Below are positions 50,028 to 58,546 of a stretch of 64,000 nucleotides of DNA, piece after piece; the stretch's first letter is position 1, and every line of letters starts with the position of its first letter. Position numbers and translations under genes: made by a program. Below the pieces are notes generated by a model that saw nothing but the letters and a program-made list of their open reading frames with translations, was not told the DNA's origin and did not search any database. The DNA is from CAUJGQ01 sp042408665 (GTDB lineage Bacteria > Chloroflexota > Dehalococcoidia > CAUJGQ01): contig JBHOQW010000208.1 of the NCBI GenBank assembly GCA_042408665.1, forward strand, positions 1 to 64,000, read 5' to 3'.

Positions 50028-50582
50028 ATGGGCATCCGCGACGATATCGCCGAGGTGCTGCTCACGGAGGAGCAGATCCGCGCCCGAGTGAAGGAGCTGG
50101 GGGCGCAGATCAGCCGTGACTACCAGGGGCGCGACCTGCTCATCCTGTTCATCCTCAAGGGCGCGCTCATGTTCGTGGCCGACCTCATCCGCGAGATCGA
50201 CATGCACGTGCACCTGGACTTCATGGTGGTGTCCAGCTACGGCGCGCGCACCACCAGCAGCGGCTCGGTGCGCATCGTCACCGACATGCGCAGCGACGTG
50301 CGCGGTCGGCACGTGTTGATCGTGGAAGATATCATCGACAGCGGCCTCACGCTGCACGAGATCATCCGGCACCTCCAGGTGCGGGAGCCGGCGAGCCTGG
50401 AGATCTGCACCCTGCTCTCCAAACCGGCGCGCCGGCAGGTACCGCTGAACGTGCGCTACGTGGGCTTCGAGATCCCGGACGCGTTTGTGGTCGGCTACTG
50501 CCTCGATTTCAATGAGCGGTACCGGAACCTGCCCTTCATCGGCGTGCTCAAGCCGGAGTGTTACGACGGTCTGGTGGAGTGA
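50028..50582 (+). CDS. hpt: Hypoxanthine(-guanine) phosphoribosyltransferase
   Basis: Purine salvage enzyme that joins hypoxanthine or guanine to PRPP. 184 residues. ILKGALMFVADLIREID strand-helix, the PRPP loop VLIVEDIIDSGLTLHEI with acidic pair ED, and PDAFVVGYCLDFNERYRNLP near the end with the base-contacting aromatic. The ATG at 50028 has no good ribosome site (only GGCGAGCG). It overlaps the 3-prime end of the opposite glycosidase gene by 22 nt and follows a terminator, so it probably has its own promoter. Confidence 0.9.
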   Translation: MGIRDDIAEVLLTEEQIRARVKELGAQISRDYQGRDLLILFILKGALMFVADLIREIDMHVHLDFMVVSSYGARTTSSGSVRIVTDMRSDVRGRHVLIVEDIIDSGLTLHEIIRHLQVREPASLEICTLLSKPARRQVPLNVRYVGFEIPDAFVVGYCLDFNERYRNLPFIGVLKPECYDGLVE

Positions 50583-51736
50583 GGGGTGGCCGCGGAGGAG
50601 GGCCTTGCCCCCCCGAAGTAGGCGCGTGCCGCCTGCCACAGCGACGCGTCGCCGCGGCGCTCGCGCAGGTAGGCCCACCACTCGGCGCCCCAGAAGTAGA
50701 CGCGGGTAGCACCGGACCGGCGGGCGAGGGTCACGTTGCGCTCCAGCCAGGCCACCGAGAAGCTGCGCAGCTCGCGGGTGGGCAGGGCGCGGGGGTCGCG
50801 CGTCGCTTGCTCGTACGGCTCCGCCTGCAGCTCACCGATCCACAGCTCCTTGCCGCGGCGGGCCGCCGCCCGCGCCTGACCGGGCAGGTCCGGCGTGAGC
50901 GGGCCGAGCTGGTAGGGAAACAGGTACAGCCATGGCCAGGGGCCGCGCTGGCGCTTGGTGTACACGGACTGGGCCAACACGTCCGCGTGGTCCAGGATCC
51001 AGCGGGGTGTGGGGTCGCCGCGGAACCAGCTCGCGTGCGACACTACCACCGGCAGGCGGCCGCCGGTCGCCCGGCGCACGGTTTCGATCTCGCGCGCCAC
51101 CAGCGCCGGCCGCAGGTGTCGCTTATTGGCGTGGCCGCGGTAGTACACGAAGGGCTCGTTCTCCACCTGGATCGCCTCCACAGCGGGATGGGCGGCGAGG
51201 TGTCTGGCCGCGGCCTCCAGGTACGGGAAGAGGTGGTCCTGCACCAGCGCCGCATCCTCCGGGTAGCCCTCCGTGGGGATGGACGTCATCTGCTCCAGCC
51301 AACGGGGGAACCAGAACTCGGGCCAGCGCGGGCTTTTCATGCCGATGACCACCACCGCCGTGGCGCCGCGGGCGTGCAGGGCGTCGAGCTGGGCGTCAAT
51401 GGCGCGCCAGTCGTACCGGCCCGGCGCCGGCTCCGCCTCGCTCCAGTACACCGCCAGGCGGAAGCGGCGCACGCCCAGGTCGTCCAGGAGCTGCTCCAGC
51501 GTGCGCAGGCAGTCTAGCCCCAGCCAGGCGGCCCGTTTGCAGCTAAAGTTTGCCCCGAACTGGGGCGAGCCGAGCGGCGCGTGGGTGTACCACTGATCGT
51601 GCAGCAGGGAGAGCCCTGCCAGAAGCGGCAGCAAGATCAGGAGGGCGGGACGCACCGCACCGGGGTGACCCCGCGGTGCCGGTGCCGCGCGGCGTGGCGG
51701 TCCCTCCAGGACGGTGCGGGCCGTCGTTCTCCTCAT
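50561..51736 (-). CDS. Secreted or anchored glycoside hydrolase-like protein (GH-A clan)
   Basis: 391 residues. Near the N-terminus a hydrophobic stretch VRPALLILLPLLAGLSLLHD suggests a signal or anchor. The TIM-barrel region shows the strand LGVRRFRLAVYWSEAEPAPG, the acid/base-type motif IQVENEPFVYYR with Glu194 and WIGELQAEPYEQ with candidate nucleophiles Glu302 or Glu306, as in the GH-A clan (beta-galactosidase/cellulase like). The substrate cannot be read from sequence. ATG at 51736; little ribosome site is visible and a TACACT box ends 10 nt before it. Confidence 0.65.
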   Translation of the reverse strand: MRRTTARTVLEGPPRRAAPAPRGHPGAVRPALLILLPLLAGLSLLHDQWYTHAPLGSPQFGANFSCKRAAWLGLDCLRTLEQLLDDLGVRRFRLAVYWSEAEPAPGRYDWRAIDAQLDALHARGATAVVVIGMKSPRWPEFWFPRWLEQMTSIPTEGYPEDAALVQDHLFPYLEAAARHLAAHPAVEAIQVENEPFVYYRGHANKRHLRPALVAREIETVRRATGGRLPVVVSHASWFRGDPTPRWILDHADVLAQSVYTKRQRGPWPWLYLFPYQLGPLTPDLPGQARAAARRGKELWIGELQAEPYEQATRDPRALPTRELRSFSVAWLERNVTLARRSGATRVYFWGAEWWAYLRERRGDASLWQAARAYFGGARPSSAATPHSTRPS

Positions 51737-51803
51737 CTTCTGCCGTAGTGTACGATCCAGGGCGCGACGTGGTGGGGCGGGTCACCGCACAACGGAGGGA
51801 GCC

Positions 51804-52316
51804 ATGCCGGTTGAGTTGCTGGATGTCGTCGATGAGGATGACCGGCCGCAGTTTCGCGCCACCCGCGAGCGGGTGCACCGCGAGTACCACATCCATCGCA
51901 GCGTCATGTTCTTTGTCTTCGACGCCGAGGGGCGGGTGTTCGTCAACCGGCGTAGCGCGGCGAAGGCGATGTACCCCGGGTACTGGAGCATCGCCTTCGG
52001 CGGGCACGTGCTCGCCGGCGAGTCGTATGACGGCGCGGCCGAGCGCGAGGTACGGGAGGAGACGGGGCTCACCGTCCGCCCGCGCTTCATCACCAGCTTC
52101 AAGAAGCGCACCGCCGACGAACGCGAGAACGTCAAGGTGTACGCCGTGGTGGCGGACGGCGAGCCGGTCCTGCCCCCGGATGAGATCGAGCAGGGGCAGT
52201 TTGTCACCCTGGCCGAACTGAACGAGATGCTTGGACGGTTCGATTTCCTGCCTGAGACGGAAACGTTGCTCAAGATCCTGGTGGAGTACACGGCCCGCGG
52301 CGGTCGCTCGCGCTGA
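51804..52316 (+). CDS. NUDIX hydrolase
   Basis: 170 residues with a complete Nudix box GGHVLAGESYDGAAEREV continuing REETGL, matching G-x5-E-x7-REUxEExGU. The head MPVELLDVVDEDDRPQFRAT and HREYHIHRSVMFFVFD resemble the isopentenyl-diphosphate isomerase-like Nudix group, but the residues defining that activity are not clear. Start ATG at 51804 (CGGAGGGAG). Substrate, probably a nucleoside diphosphate derivative, unknown. Confidence 0.88.
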   Translation: MPVELLDVVDEDDRPQFRATRERVHREYHIHRSVMFFVFDAEGRVFVNRRSAAKAMYPGYWSIAFGGHVLAGESYDGAAEREVREETGLTVRPRFITSFKKRTADERENVKVYAVVADGEPVLPPDEIEQGQFVTLAELNEMLGRFDFLPETETLLKILVEYTARGGRSR

Positions 52317-52338
52317 AGCCGGTCTCCAGTTCCTGCCC

Positions 52339-53028
52339 CTACCGAGCGCGTTCCCGGAACAGCGGCCGTCCCCAGCGGTCCGCAAAGCTCACCTCGGCGA
52401 CGGGCCGGCGCCGGGCGACGCCCCAGCGGCCGCGCGGGTAGCCCATCGGGATGAGGGCGGCGGTCTCCACCGTCTCCGGGATGTCCAGTAGGGCGCGCAC
52501 CTCGTCCTGGCGCAGGCGGTGGATGGTGGTCAAGGTGGTGCCGAGGCCGAAGGCGCGCGCCGCCAACATCAGGTTCTGCACGGCCGGATAGATCGAGGAG
52601 CCGGTGGCGATGTCCGTCGGCCGGCCGCCGGTGTGCAGGCAGGCCACCACGATCACCGGCGCCTCGTGCAGATGGTCGCCCAGCCACAGGGCGGAGTCCC
52701 GCAGCCGCCGTGCTTGCCGGGCCGTCTGCGGGTCATCGGACTCCAAAAGCCGTGCGTAGCGCCCGCCGGCCTGGAAGAGCGATTCGATGCAGGGCTTGTA
52801 GATGCGCTGCAGGCCGGCGCGCAGTTCCGGGTCGCGCACCACCACGAACGCCCAGCCCTGCTGGTTGCCGCCGCTGGGTGCCCGGATGGCCGCGTCTAGG
52901 ATGGCCCTGATGATCTCGTCCGGGATGGGGTCCGGTTTGAGCCGGCGCATGGCGCGGGTGGTGTAGATCGCCTCGAACAGGTCCATCCCGGCGCGCGGGA
53001 TACCGTCGGTGGTCGCGGTGTCGGTCAC
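52339..53028 (-). CDS. Nitroreductase family protein
   Basis: FMN-dependent, NAD(P)H-using reductase of 229 residues. IYTTRAMRRLKPDPIPDEII at the N-terminus is the flavin-binding segment of the family, with APSGGNQQGWAFVVVRD and the C-terminal MGYPRGRWGVARRRPVAEVS. Members reduce nitroaromatics or take part in flavin, cobamide or enone chemistry. The start is a GTG at 53028 with AGGAGG upstream. Divergent from the radical SAM gene and convergent with the NUDIX gene. Confidence 0.85.
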   Translation of the reverse strand: MTDTATTDGIPRAGMDLFEAIYTTRAMRRLKPDPIPDEIIRAILDAAIRAPSGGNQQGWAFVVVRDPELRAGLQRIYKPCIESLFQAGGRYARLLESDDPQTARQARRLRDSALWLGDHLHEAPVIVVACLHTGGRPTDIATGSSIYPAVQNLMLAARAFGLGTTLTTIHRLRQDEVRALLDIPETVETAALIPMGYPRGRWGVARRRPVAEVSFADRWGRPLFRERAR

Positions 53029-53144
53029 ACTGTCCTCCTGGTTCTCCGGTGCGTCGGCGGCGCGCCCTCAGAGCGATAATAAAGCAGCACCCCGGCAGGG
53101 GCGCGGGCCCGAGGCGTCGGCGGCTGGGGGTGAGGGGGTTGGCC

Positions 53145-54419
53145 ATGATGACGGTGGCGACCGACGAGCTGGAGACACTGGCCATCTGGCAAGAGCCGGA
53201 CCTGCGAGACGCGCTCCCTTGGTACCGGGCGGTAGCGGCCAACCGCATGCCGGCCAAATTTCGCATCGCCCGCCACGTGCCCGCGACGCTGCCGTTGGCC
53301 GACGCGCCGGAGGAGGTATGGTGGGCCGAGCTGAACACGCGGACGGCCGAGTTTCTGGACCTGTGGCAGCGCATCCGCGCGGGCGGGGAGACGTTGCCCG
53401 GGGAGCCGCCGCCCCGCCCTAACCTGCTCGACCTGTGCCGCGCGCTGACCCAGCGCATGCTCCGGCGCTGCACCTTCTGCCGCTGGCTGTGCCGCGTGGA
53501 CCGCAGCCGCGGGGACAAGCTCGGTGCCTGCCGCCTGGCGCAGGAGTCGCGCGTGTCCAGCTATTTCCACCACCCCGGTGAGGAGCTGATCTACCGCGGC
53601 CGGCGCGGCTCGGGCACCATCTTCTTCACGTCCTGCAACATGCGCTGTGCCTTTTGCCAGAACGGCGACATCAGCACCGACAAGGACAACGGCGAGCCGG
53701 TGACAGCGCGCACGCTGGCGACCATGGCCTGGCTGCTGCGCCGCGAGGGCTGCCACAACGTCAACTGGGTGGGCGGTGAGGTGACGATCCACCTGCACAC
53801 GATCGTCGAGGCCATCACCCTGCTCGCCGACCTGGAGCCGAACGAGACGGACGTGCGTCGCGCGCTGGCCGTGAAGGCCGACGCGCTGCCGCTGTGGCCG
53901 CATCGGCCGGAGCGGGCCCAGTACGCGGGGGCGTTCAACGCGCCCATGCTCTGGAACAGCAACTTCTTCATGTCCGAACCGGCGCTGCGCATCCTGCGCG
54001 TGATGATGGACGTGTGGTTGCCGGACCTCAAGTTCGGCCCCGGCCCCTGCGCCGTGGCCCTGGCGCGCACGCCCTGGTACTGGGAGACGGTGACCGGCAA
54101 CATCAAGGCGGTGCGCGATTGGGGCGAGGACCTGACGATCCGGCACTTAGTGATGCCGGGCCATGTGGAGTGCTGCACCCGGCCGGTGCTGGAGTGGATC
54201 GCCGCTACCATGCCGGAGGTGCCGGTCAACGTGATGGACCAGTACCACCCGGACAACTTTTGCGACCCGCGCAGCCCCAAGTTCGACCCCAAATACCGCC
54301 CGCTGGCGCGACGCCCCACGCGGGAGGAGATCCTGCAGGCGTTCCGGTACGCGCGCCGGCTGGGCCTCCGCTTCGAAACGCTCAGCTTCGAGAGGAACGC
54401 CACCGGCCTGCGCCTGTAG
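53145..54419 (+). CDS. Radical SAM protein, PflX/PflA-like
   Basis: 424 residues. An N-terminal helical part includes RCTFCRWLCRVDR, a possible auxiliary Cys set, then FTSCNMRCAFCQNGDIS with the C164-x3-C168-x2-C171 cluster motif, then WVGGEVTIHLHTIVEAI. It matches the family annotated as PflX, homologues of pyruvate formate-lyase activating enzymes with unknown target; no glycyl radical enzyme is in the window. ATG at 53145 after GAGGGGG. Distinct from, but related to, the amrS-like gene at 15137. Confidence 0.75.
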   Translation: MMTVATDELETLAIWQEPDLRDALPWYRAVAANRMPAKFRIARHVPATLPLADAPEEVWWAELNTRTAEFLDLWQRIRAGGETLPGEPPPRPNLLDLCRALTQRMLRRCTFCRWLCRVDRSRGDKLGACRLAQESRVSSYFHHPGEELIYRGRRGSGTIFFTSCNMRCAFCQNGDISTDKDNGEPVTARTLATMAWLLRREGCHNVNWVGGEVTIHLHTIVEAITLLADLEPNETDVRRALAVKADALPLWPHRPERAQYAGAFNAPMLWNSNFFMSEPALRILRVMMDVWLPDLKFGPGPCAVALARTPWYWETVTGNIKAVRDWGEDLTIRHLVMPGHVECCTRPVLEWIAATMPEVPVNVMDQYHPDNFCDPRSPKFDPKYRPLARRPTREEILQAFRYARRLGLRFETLSFERNATGLRL

Positions 54420-54438
54420 GCGCACCGGGCGCCGCGTG

Positions 54439-54454
54439 CCGACCGAACGGTCGG
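54439..54454. promoter_or_regulatory. Palindromic operator, TetR type
   Basis: CCGACCG-AA-CGGTCGG, perfect 7-bp arms with a 2-nt spacer. The ACCGnnCGGT core equals that of the site at 41972-41987. It lies 86 nt before the small Zn-ribbon gene. Confidence 0.5.
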
Positions 54455-54539
54455 TGTCCGCCCTTCACCGGTTCGTGGGCGAGGCGATAACCAAGAGGGC
54501 GGGCGCTTGCCGGCCCAATCCCTGTTGGAGAGCGACGCC

Positions 54540-54764
54540 ATGGCGCGCTATCTCCCCTGCTCGCGACGGGCGGCGCGCTCGATCATCCCCGGTTGCCCGG
54601 CGTGCGGCGCCCCGTTGTCGGTCAATTGGATGCCGGGCACGCCCACGTGGCGCTGTCGGGAAGGGCATCTCTTTGCCTCCACACGGGCCCTGATCGCCGA
54701 ACTGCGCCGCACCGGCTGGACGCCGCGCATCATCTACCCCGACTCCCCGCACCGGTCGGCGTAG
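54540..54764 (+). CDS. Small zinc-ribbon-like protein, 74 aa
   Basis: MARYLPCSRRAARSIIPGCP followed by ACGAPLSVNWMPGTPTWRCR and EGHLFASTRALIAELRR. Cys pair C-x2-C, then Cys and His, suggest a small zinc ribbon. ATG at 54540 with GGAGAG upstream. It follows a TetR-type palindrome and precedes polA by 40 nt. Function unknown; the end of the gene carries the polA promoter region immediately behind. Confidence 0.6.
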   Translation: MARYLPCSRRAARSIIPGCPACGAPLSVNWMPGTPTWRCREGHLFASTRALIAELRRTGWTPRIIYPDSPHRSA

Positions 54765-54788
54765 GCCCGCCCGTCCACCGCTGCGGCC

Positions 54789-54797
54789 TGCTATACT
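54789..54797 (+). promoter_or_regulatory. Extended -10 of polA, leaderless arrangement
   Basis: TGC plus TATACT; the hexamer (54792-54797) is followed by exactly 7 nt and then the GTG at 54805, so transcription probably starts at the start codon. There is no ribosome site before this GTG. Confidence 0.55.
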
Positions 54798-54804
54798 CAC
54801 GAAC

Positions 54805-57585
54805 GTGAGTTCCAGTGAGCGACCGCGGCTGGCCCTCCTCGACGGCCACAGCATCATCTTTCGCGCCTATTTCGCGCTGAAGGATAACCCGCTCAGCGTG
54901 CGCCGTACCGGTGAGGTGACGAGCGCCGTCTACGGCTTCGCCAACACGCTCCTGCGCGTCATCGCTGACCTCAAACCCACCCATATCGCCGTCACCATGG
55001 ACCGGGCCGGGCCCACCTTCCGCCACGAGCGGGAGGTGACCTACAAGGCGCATCGGCCGCCGCCGCCGGACGACCTCATCCCCCAGATCGCGCGCGTCCG
55101 TCAGCTCCTGGCGGCGTTCAACATCCCCATCTACGAGGCGGAAGGGTTTGAGGCCGACGACTGCATCGGCACGCTGGCCCGGCAGGCCGCCGCCCAGGGG
55201 GTGGAGACCTATATCGTCACCCTGGACAGCGACCTGGTCCAGCTCGTGCAGCCCAACGTCATCGTTTACATGTACCGCCCGTACCAGCGCGATGTGGTGA
55301 TCTACGATTCGCCGGAGTCGGTGAAGGCCCGCTACGGCGTCTGGCCGGACCAGATCCCGGACCTGAAAGCGCTCAAGGGCGATCCGTCCGACAACATCCC
55401 CGGTGTCCCGGGCATCGGCGAAAAGACCGCGGTCAAGCTCCTGCAGACCTTTGGCCACGTGGAAAACATCTACGAGTACATCTGGCAGGTCTCGCCGCCC
55501 AAGCTGCAGGAGACGCTGCGCACGCACGAGGAGCAGGTGCGCCGCAACAAGGAGCTGGCCACCATCTCCACCGCCTGCCCGGTGCAGCTTGACCTCGACC
55601 GCTGCCGCGTGGGCGCCTACGACCGCGAGCGCGTGCTCCACCTGTTCCAGGAGCTGGAGTTTCGTTCCCTGGTCTCGCGCCTGCCCGAGGTGGAGGCGTC
55701 GTTCAACCCGGCGGCCCAGCAGGCCGTGCAGCAGGCGCTGGCCGAGGAGGCGCCGACCTACCACATCGTGTGGGACCTGGCCGAGCTGGAACCGCTCCTG
55801 GCGCGCATCCGCGCGGCCGGCCGGATGACGCTGGACACGGAGACCACCGACCAGGCGGCCATGCGCGCCCGGCTGGTGGGCATCTCCTTTTCCATCAAGC
55901 CGTACGAGGCGTACTACATCCCCGTCGGCCATACGAGCGACGCCGCCGGGCGCCCTCAACCGGACCTGGAGGCGGTGGTGGCACGGTTGCGCCCGCTCCT
56001 GGGGGACCCGGCCATCGCCAAGTCGGGCCACAACACCAAGTACGATATGGTGGTGCTGGCCAACCACGGCGCGCGCGTGCGTGGCGTTACCTTCGACACC
56101 ATGATCGCGGCGTACCTGCTCGGCGAATCGTCGCTGTCCCTCAAGGCGCTGGCGTTCGACCGCCTGGGCCTGGAGATGACGCCGATCACCGACCTCATCG
56201 GCACGGGCAAGCGCCAGGTGCCGATGTCGATGGTGCCGGTGGCCGCCTGCGCGCAGTACGCCTGCGCCGACGCGGACATCGCCGGGCGGCTCCAGGGCGT
56301 GCTGGAGGGTGAGCTGCGCGAGAAGGGGCTGTGGGACCTGTTCACATCGGTGGAGATGCCGCTCGTGCCGGTCTTGGCCAAGATGGAGCTGCGCGGTGTC
56401 GCGCTCGACACCGACGTCTTGCGTGAGCTGTCCGACTACCTGAACGCGGAGATCGCGCGGCTGGCCCAGGAGATCTACAAGGCGGCCGGCGAGGAGTTCA
56501 ACATCAACTCGCCGCCCCAGCTCTCGCGTGTGCTGTTCGAAAAGCTCGGGCTGCCCAAGAGCCGCCGCACCGCCACCGGTTACTCGACCGACGCGCAGGC
56601 CCTGGAGCCGCTGCGCGGCCTGCACCCGATCGTGGACCTGCTGTTCGAGTACCGGCAACTGACCAAGCTCAAATCGACCTACGTCGACGCCCTGCCGGCG
56701 ATGATCAACCCACGCACCGGCCGGGTGCACACGACCTTCAACCAGACGCGCGCCGCCACCGGCCGGCTGAGCAGCGAGGACCCGAACTTGCAGAACATAC
56801 CGGTGCGCACGGAGCTGGGCCGGCGCGTGCGGCGTGCCTTCGTGGCCCGTGACCACGGCCCGATGAGCCTCATCTCCGCCGATTACTCGCAGATCGAGCT
56901 GCGCATTCTGGCGCACATCTCCAAAGAGCCGCTCTTGCTGGAGGCCTTCCGGCGCGACGAGGATATCCACGCCGCCACGGCCGCGCAGCTCTTCGGCGTG
57001 CCCCTCGAGGCCGTCACCTACGAGCAGCGGCAACTGGCCAAGACGGTGAACTTCGCCGTCCTGTACGGCCTCTCCCCGCAGGGGCTCTCCCTGCGTACGG
57101 AGATGTCCCGTGCCGAGGCGAGCGAGTTCATCCGCCGCTACTTCGAGCGGTACCCGCGCGTCAAGCGCTACCTGGAAGAGACCATCGCCGAGACCCGCCG
57201 TACCGGCTACGCCTCCACCCTCCTGGGGCGGCGCCGCTACCTGCCGGACATCAACTCGCCCAACGCCACCCTGCGCGCCGCGGCCGAGCGCATGGCCATC
57301 AACCACCCCATCCAGGGCACCAACGCCGACATCATCAAGATCGCCATGATCCGCATCGATGCCGAGATGGAGCGCCGGCGCCTGCAGAGCGCCATGATCC
57401 TGCAGGTGCACGACGAGCTGGTGTTCGAGTGCCCGGACGAGGAAGTCGACGAGGTCTGCCGCATCGTGCTGGAGATCATGCCCAACGCCATGCGCCTTGA
57501 CGTCCCCCTGAAGGTGGAGATCAAGCGCGGCCGCAACTGGGGCGATATGGAGCCCGTCACCGCCTCCAGCGGGGTGACGGCCTGA
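54805..57585 (+). CDS. polA: DNA polymerase I
   Basis: 926 residues, three domains. N-terminal 5-prime nuclease (LALLDGHSIIFRAYFAL to GIPGIGEKTAVKLL-like segment), central 3-prime exonuclease with apparently intact residues (LDTETTDQA, GHNTKYDMVV, YACADADI), and C-terminal polymerase with motif A DYSQIELRILAHIS, motif B RRQ-type RQLAKTVNFAVLYGLS and motif C QVHDELVFE. The intact Exo I-III pattern suggests proofreading, which many related bacteria lack. Start GTG at 54805, leaderless (see the -10 feature). Repair and Okazaki-fragment processing. Confidence 0.95.
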   Translation: MSSSERPRLALLDGHSIIFRAYFALKDNPLSVRRTGEVTSAVYGFANTLLRVIADLKPTHIAVTMDRAGPTFRHEREVTYKAHRPPPPDDLIPQIARVRQLLAAFNIPIYEAEGFEADDCIGTLARQAAAQGVETYIVTLDSDLVQLVQPNVIVYMYRPYQRDVVIYDSPESVKARYGVWPDQIPDLKALKGDPSDNIPGVPGIGEKTAVKLLQTFGHVENIYEYIWQVSPPKLQETLRTHEEQVRRNKELATISTACPVQLDLDRCRVGAYDRERVLHLFQELEFRSLVSRLPEVEASFNPAAQQAVQQALAEEAPTYHIVWDLAELEPLLARIRAAGRMTLDTETTDQAAMRARLVGISFSIKPYEAYYIPVGHTSDAAGRPQPDLEAVVARLRPLLGDPAIAKSGHNTKYDMVVLANHGARVRGVTFDTMIAAYLLGESSLSLKALAFDRLGLEMTPITDLIGTGKRQVPMSMVPVAACAQYACADADIAGRLQGVLEGELREKGLWDLFTSVEMPLVPVLAKMELRGVALDTDVLRELSDYLNAEIARLAQEIYKAAGEEFNINSPPQLSRVLFEKLGLPKSRRTATGYSTDAQALEPLRGLHPIVDLLFEYRQLTKLKSTYVDALPAMINPRTGRVHTTFNQTRAATGRLSSEDPNLQNIPVRTELGRRVRRAFVARDHGPMSLISADYSQIELRILAHISKEPLLLEAFRRDEDIHAATAAQLFGVPLEAVTYEQRQLAKTVNFAVLYGLSPQGLSLRTEMSRAEASEFIRRYFERYPRVKRYLEETIAETRRTGYASTLLGRRRYLPDINSPNATLRAAAERMAINHPIQGTNADIIKIAMIRIDAEMERRRLQSAMILQVHDELVFECPDEEVDEVCRIVLEIMPNAMRLDVPLKVEIKRGRNWGDMEPVTASSGVTA

Positions 57586-57607
57586 CCAGCGCGCACGAGG
57601 GTCGGCG

Positions 57608-58546
57608 ATGCCGGAGCTGCCGGAGGTCGAGACCACGCGCCGGGACCTGGCGCCGCGCATCGTGGGGCGGACCATCACCGGGGTGTGGGTGGCGGACGGC
57701 CCCCGCCAGGCGCAGGCGCCCCTATCGGTCGACGAACTGCGTGCCGCGCTCACCGGCCGCTGCATCGCGGGGCTGGAACGGCGCGGAAAGTATCTAATTC
57801 TTGCCCTAGGCGACGGCCGGTTTCTCATCCTTCACCGGCGGATGACCGGCAACCTGGTGCTGGCGCGCCCGGACGACCCGCCCGGCCGGCACCTGCGCGC
57901 CGTGATCGCGCTGGACGACGGCCTGGAGCTGCGCTGGGAGGACCAGCGCCGCCTCGGCACCTGGACGCTGTGCGCTGACCCCGCCGCCGTGCTGCGTGCC
58001 CTCGGTCCGGAGCCGCTGGCGCCGGAGTGGTCGGCGGCGGACCTGGCGGCGACCCTGCGCGGCCGTCGGGCGCCAGTCAAGGCGGTGCTCCTGGACCAGC
58101 GGCGGGTGGCCGGCCTCGGGAACATCTACGCCGACGAGGCGCTGCACCGGGCCGGCATTCACCCGGCGCGCCCGGCCGCGTCGCTCCAACTCGACGAGGT
58201 CCGGCGGCTGCACGCGGCCGTGCGCGCCGTGCTCACGCGGGCGATCCACTTGCAGGGCTCGAGCGCGCGCCACCACGTGGGTGGGTTGGGCCAGAAGGGG
58301 ACCATGCAGGAGGAGTGGCACGTGTACGGGCGCGCCGGCCAGCCCTGCCCGGCCTGCGGCACGTCCGTGCAGAAGCTGCGCGTGGCCGGACGGGGCACGC
58401 ACTTCTGCCCGCGCTGCCAGCCGGCCCCCGTGCCGCCGGTCCTTCCAGCCGGGTTGAGCCTGCCCCCCGGCAAGCCGGGAGGTGCTTCGCCGGGGGTGCC
58501 CGCAGGGCGGGGTGAGGGCGCGTGGAAGGAGGTCTCCCATGGCTGA
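57608..58546 (+). CDS. mutM: Formamidopyrimidine-DNA glycosylase
   Basis: Removes oxidised purines such as 8-oxoguanine and nicks the abasic site. N-terminus MPELPEVETTRRDLAPRIVG with catalytic Pro2 and Glu3, ERRGKYLIL with the conserved Lys, GLGNIYADEALHRAGIHP, and a zinc finger C-x2-C-x16-C-x2-C (CPACG...FCPRCQ). At 312 residues it is about 40 longer than usual: the tail after the finger is Pro/Gly/Ala rich and looks like read-through of repeat-like DNA. ATG at 57608 with GAGGG; stop overlaps the next gene by 8 nt. Confidence 0.92.
   Translation: MPELPEVETTRRDLAPRIVGRTITGVWVADGPRQAQAPLSVDELRAALTGRCIAGLERRGKYLILALGDGRFLILHRRMTGNLVLARPDDPPGRHLRAVIALDDGLELRWEDQRRLGTWTLCADPAAVLRALGPEPLAPEWSAADLAATLRGRRAPVKAVLLDQRRVAGLGNIYADEALHRAGIHPARPAASLQLDEVRRLHAAVRAVLTRAIHLQGSSARHHVGGLGQKGTMQEEWHVYGRAGQPCPACGTSVQKLRVAGRGTHFCPRCQPAPVPPVLPAGLSLPPGKPGGASPGVPAGRGEGAWKEVSHG

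Noticed and set aside
54730..57828. 1032-codon open frame antisense to polA
   Set aside because: It is a product of high GC content (few stop codons in the antisense frame) and lies fully over the polymerase domains; no start signal, no recognisable motif.
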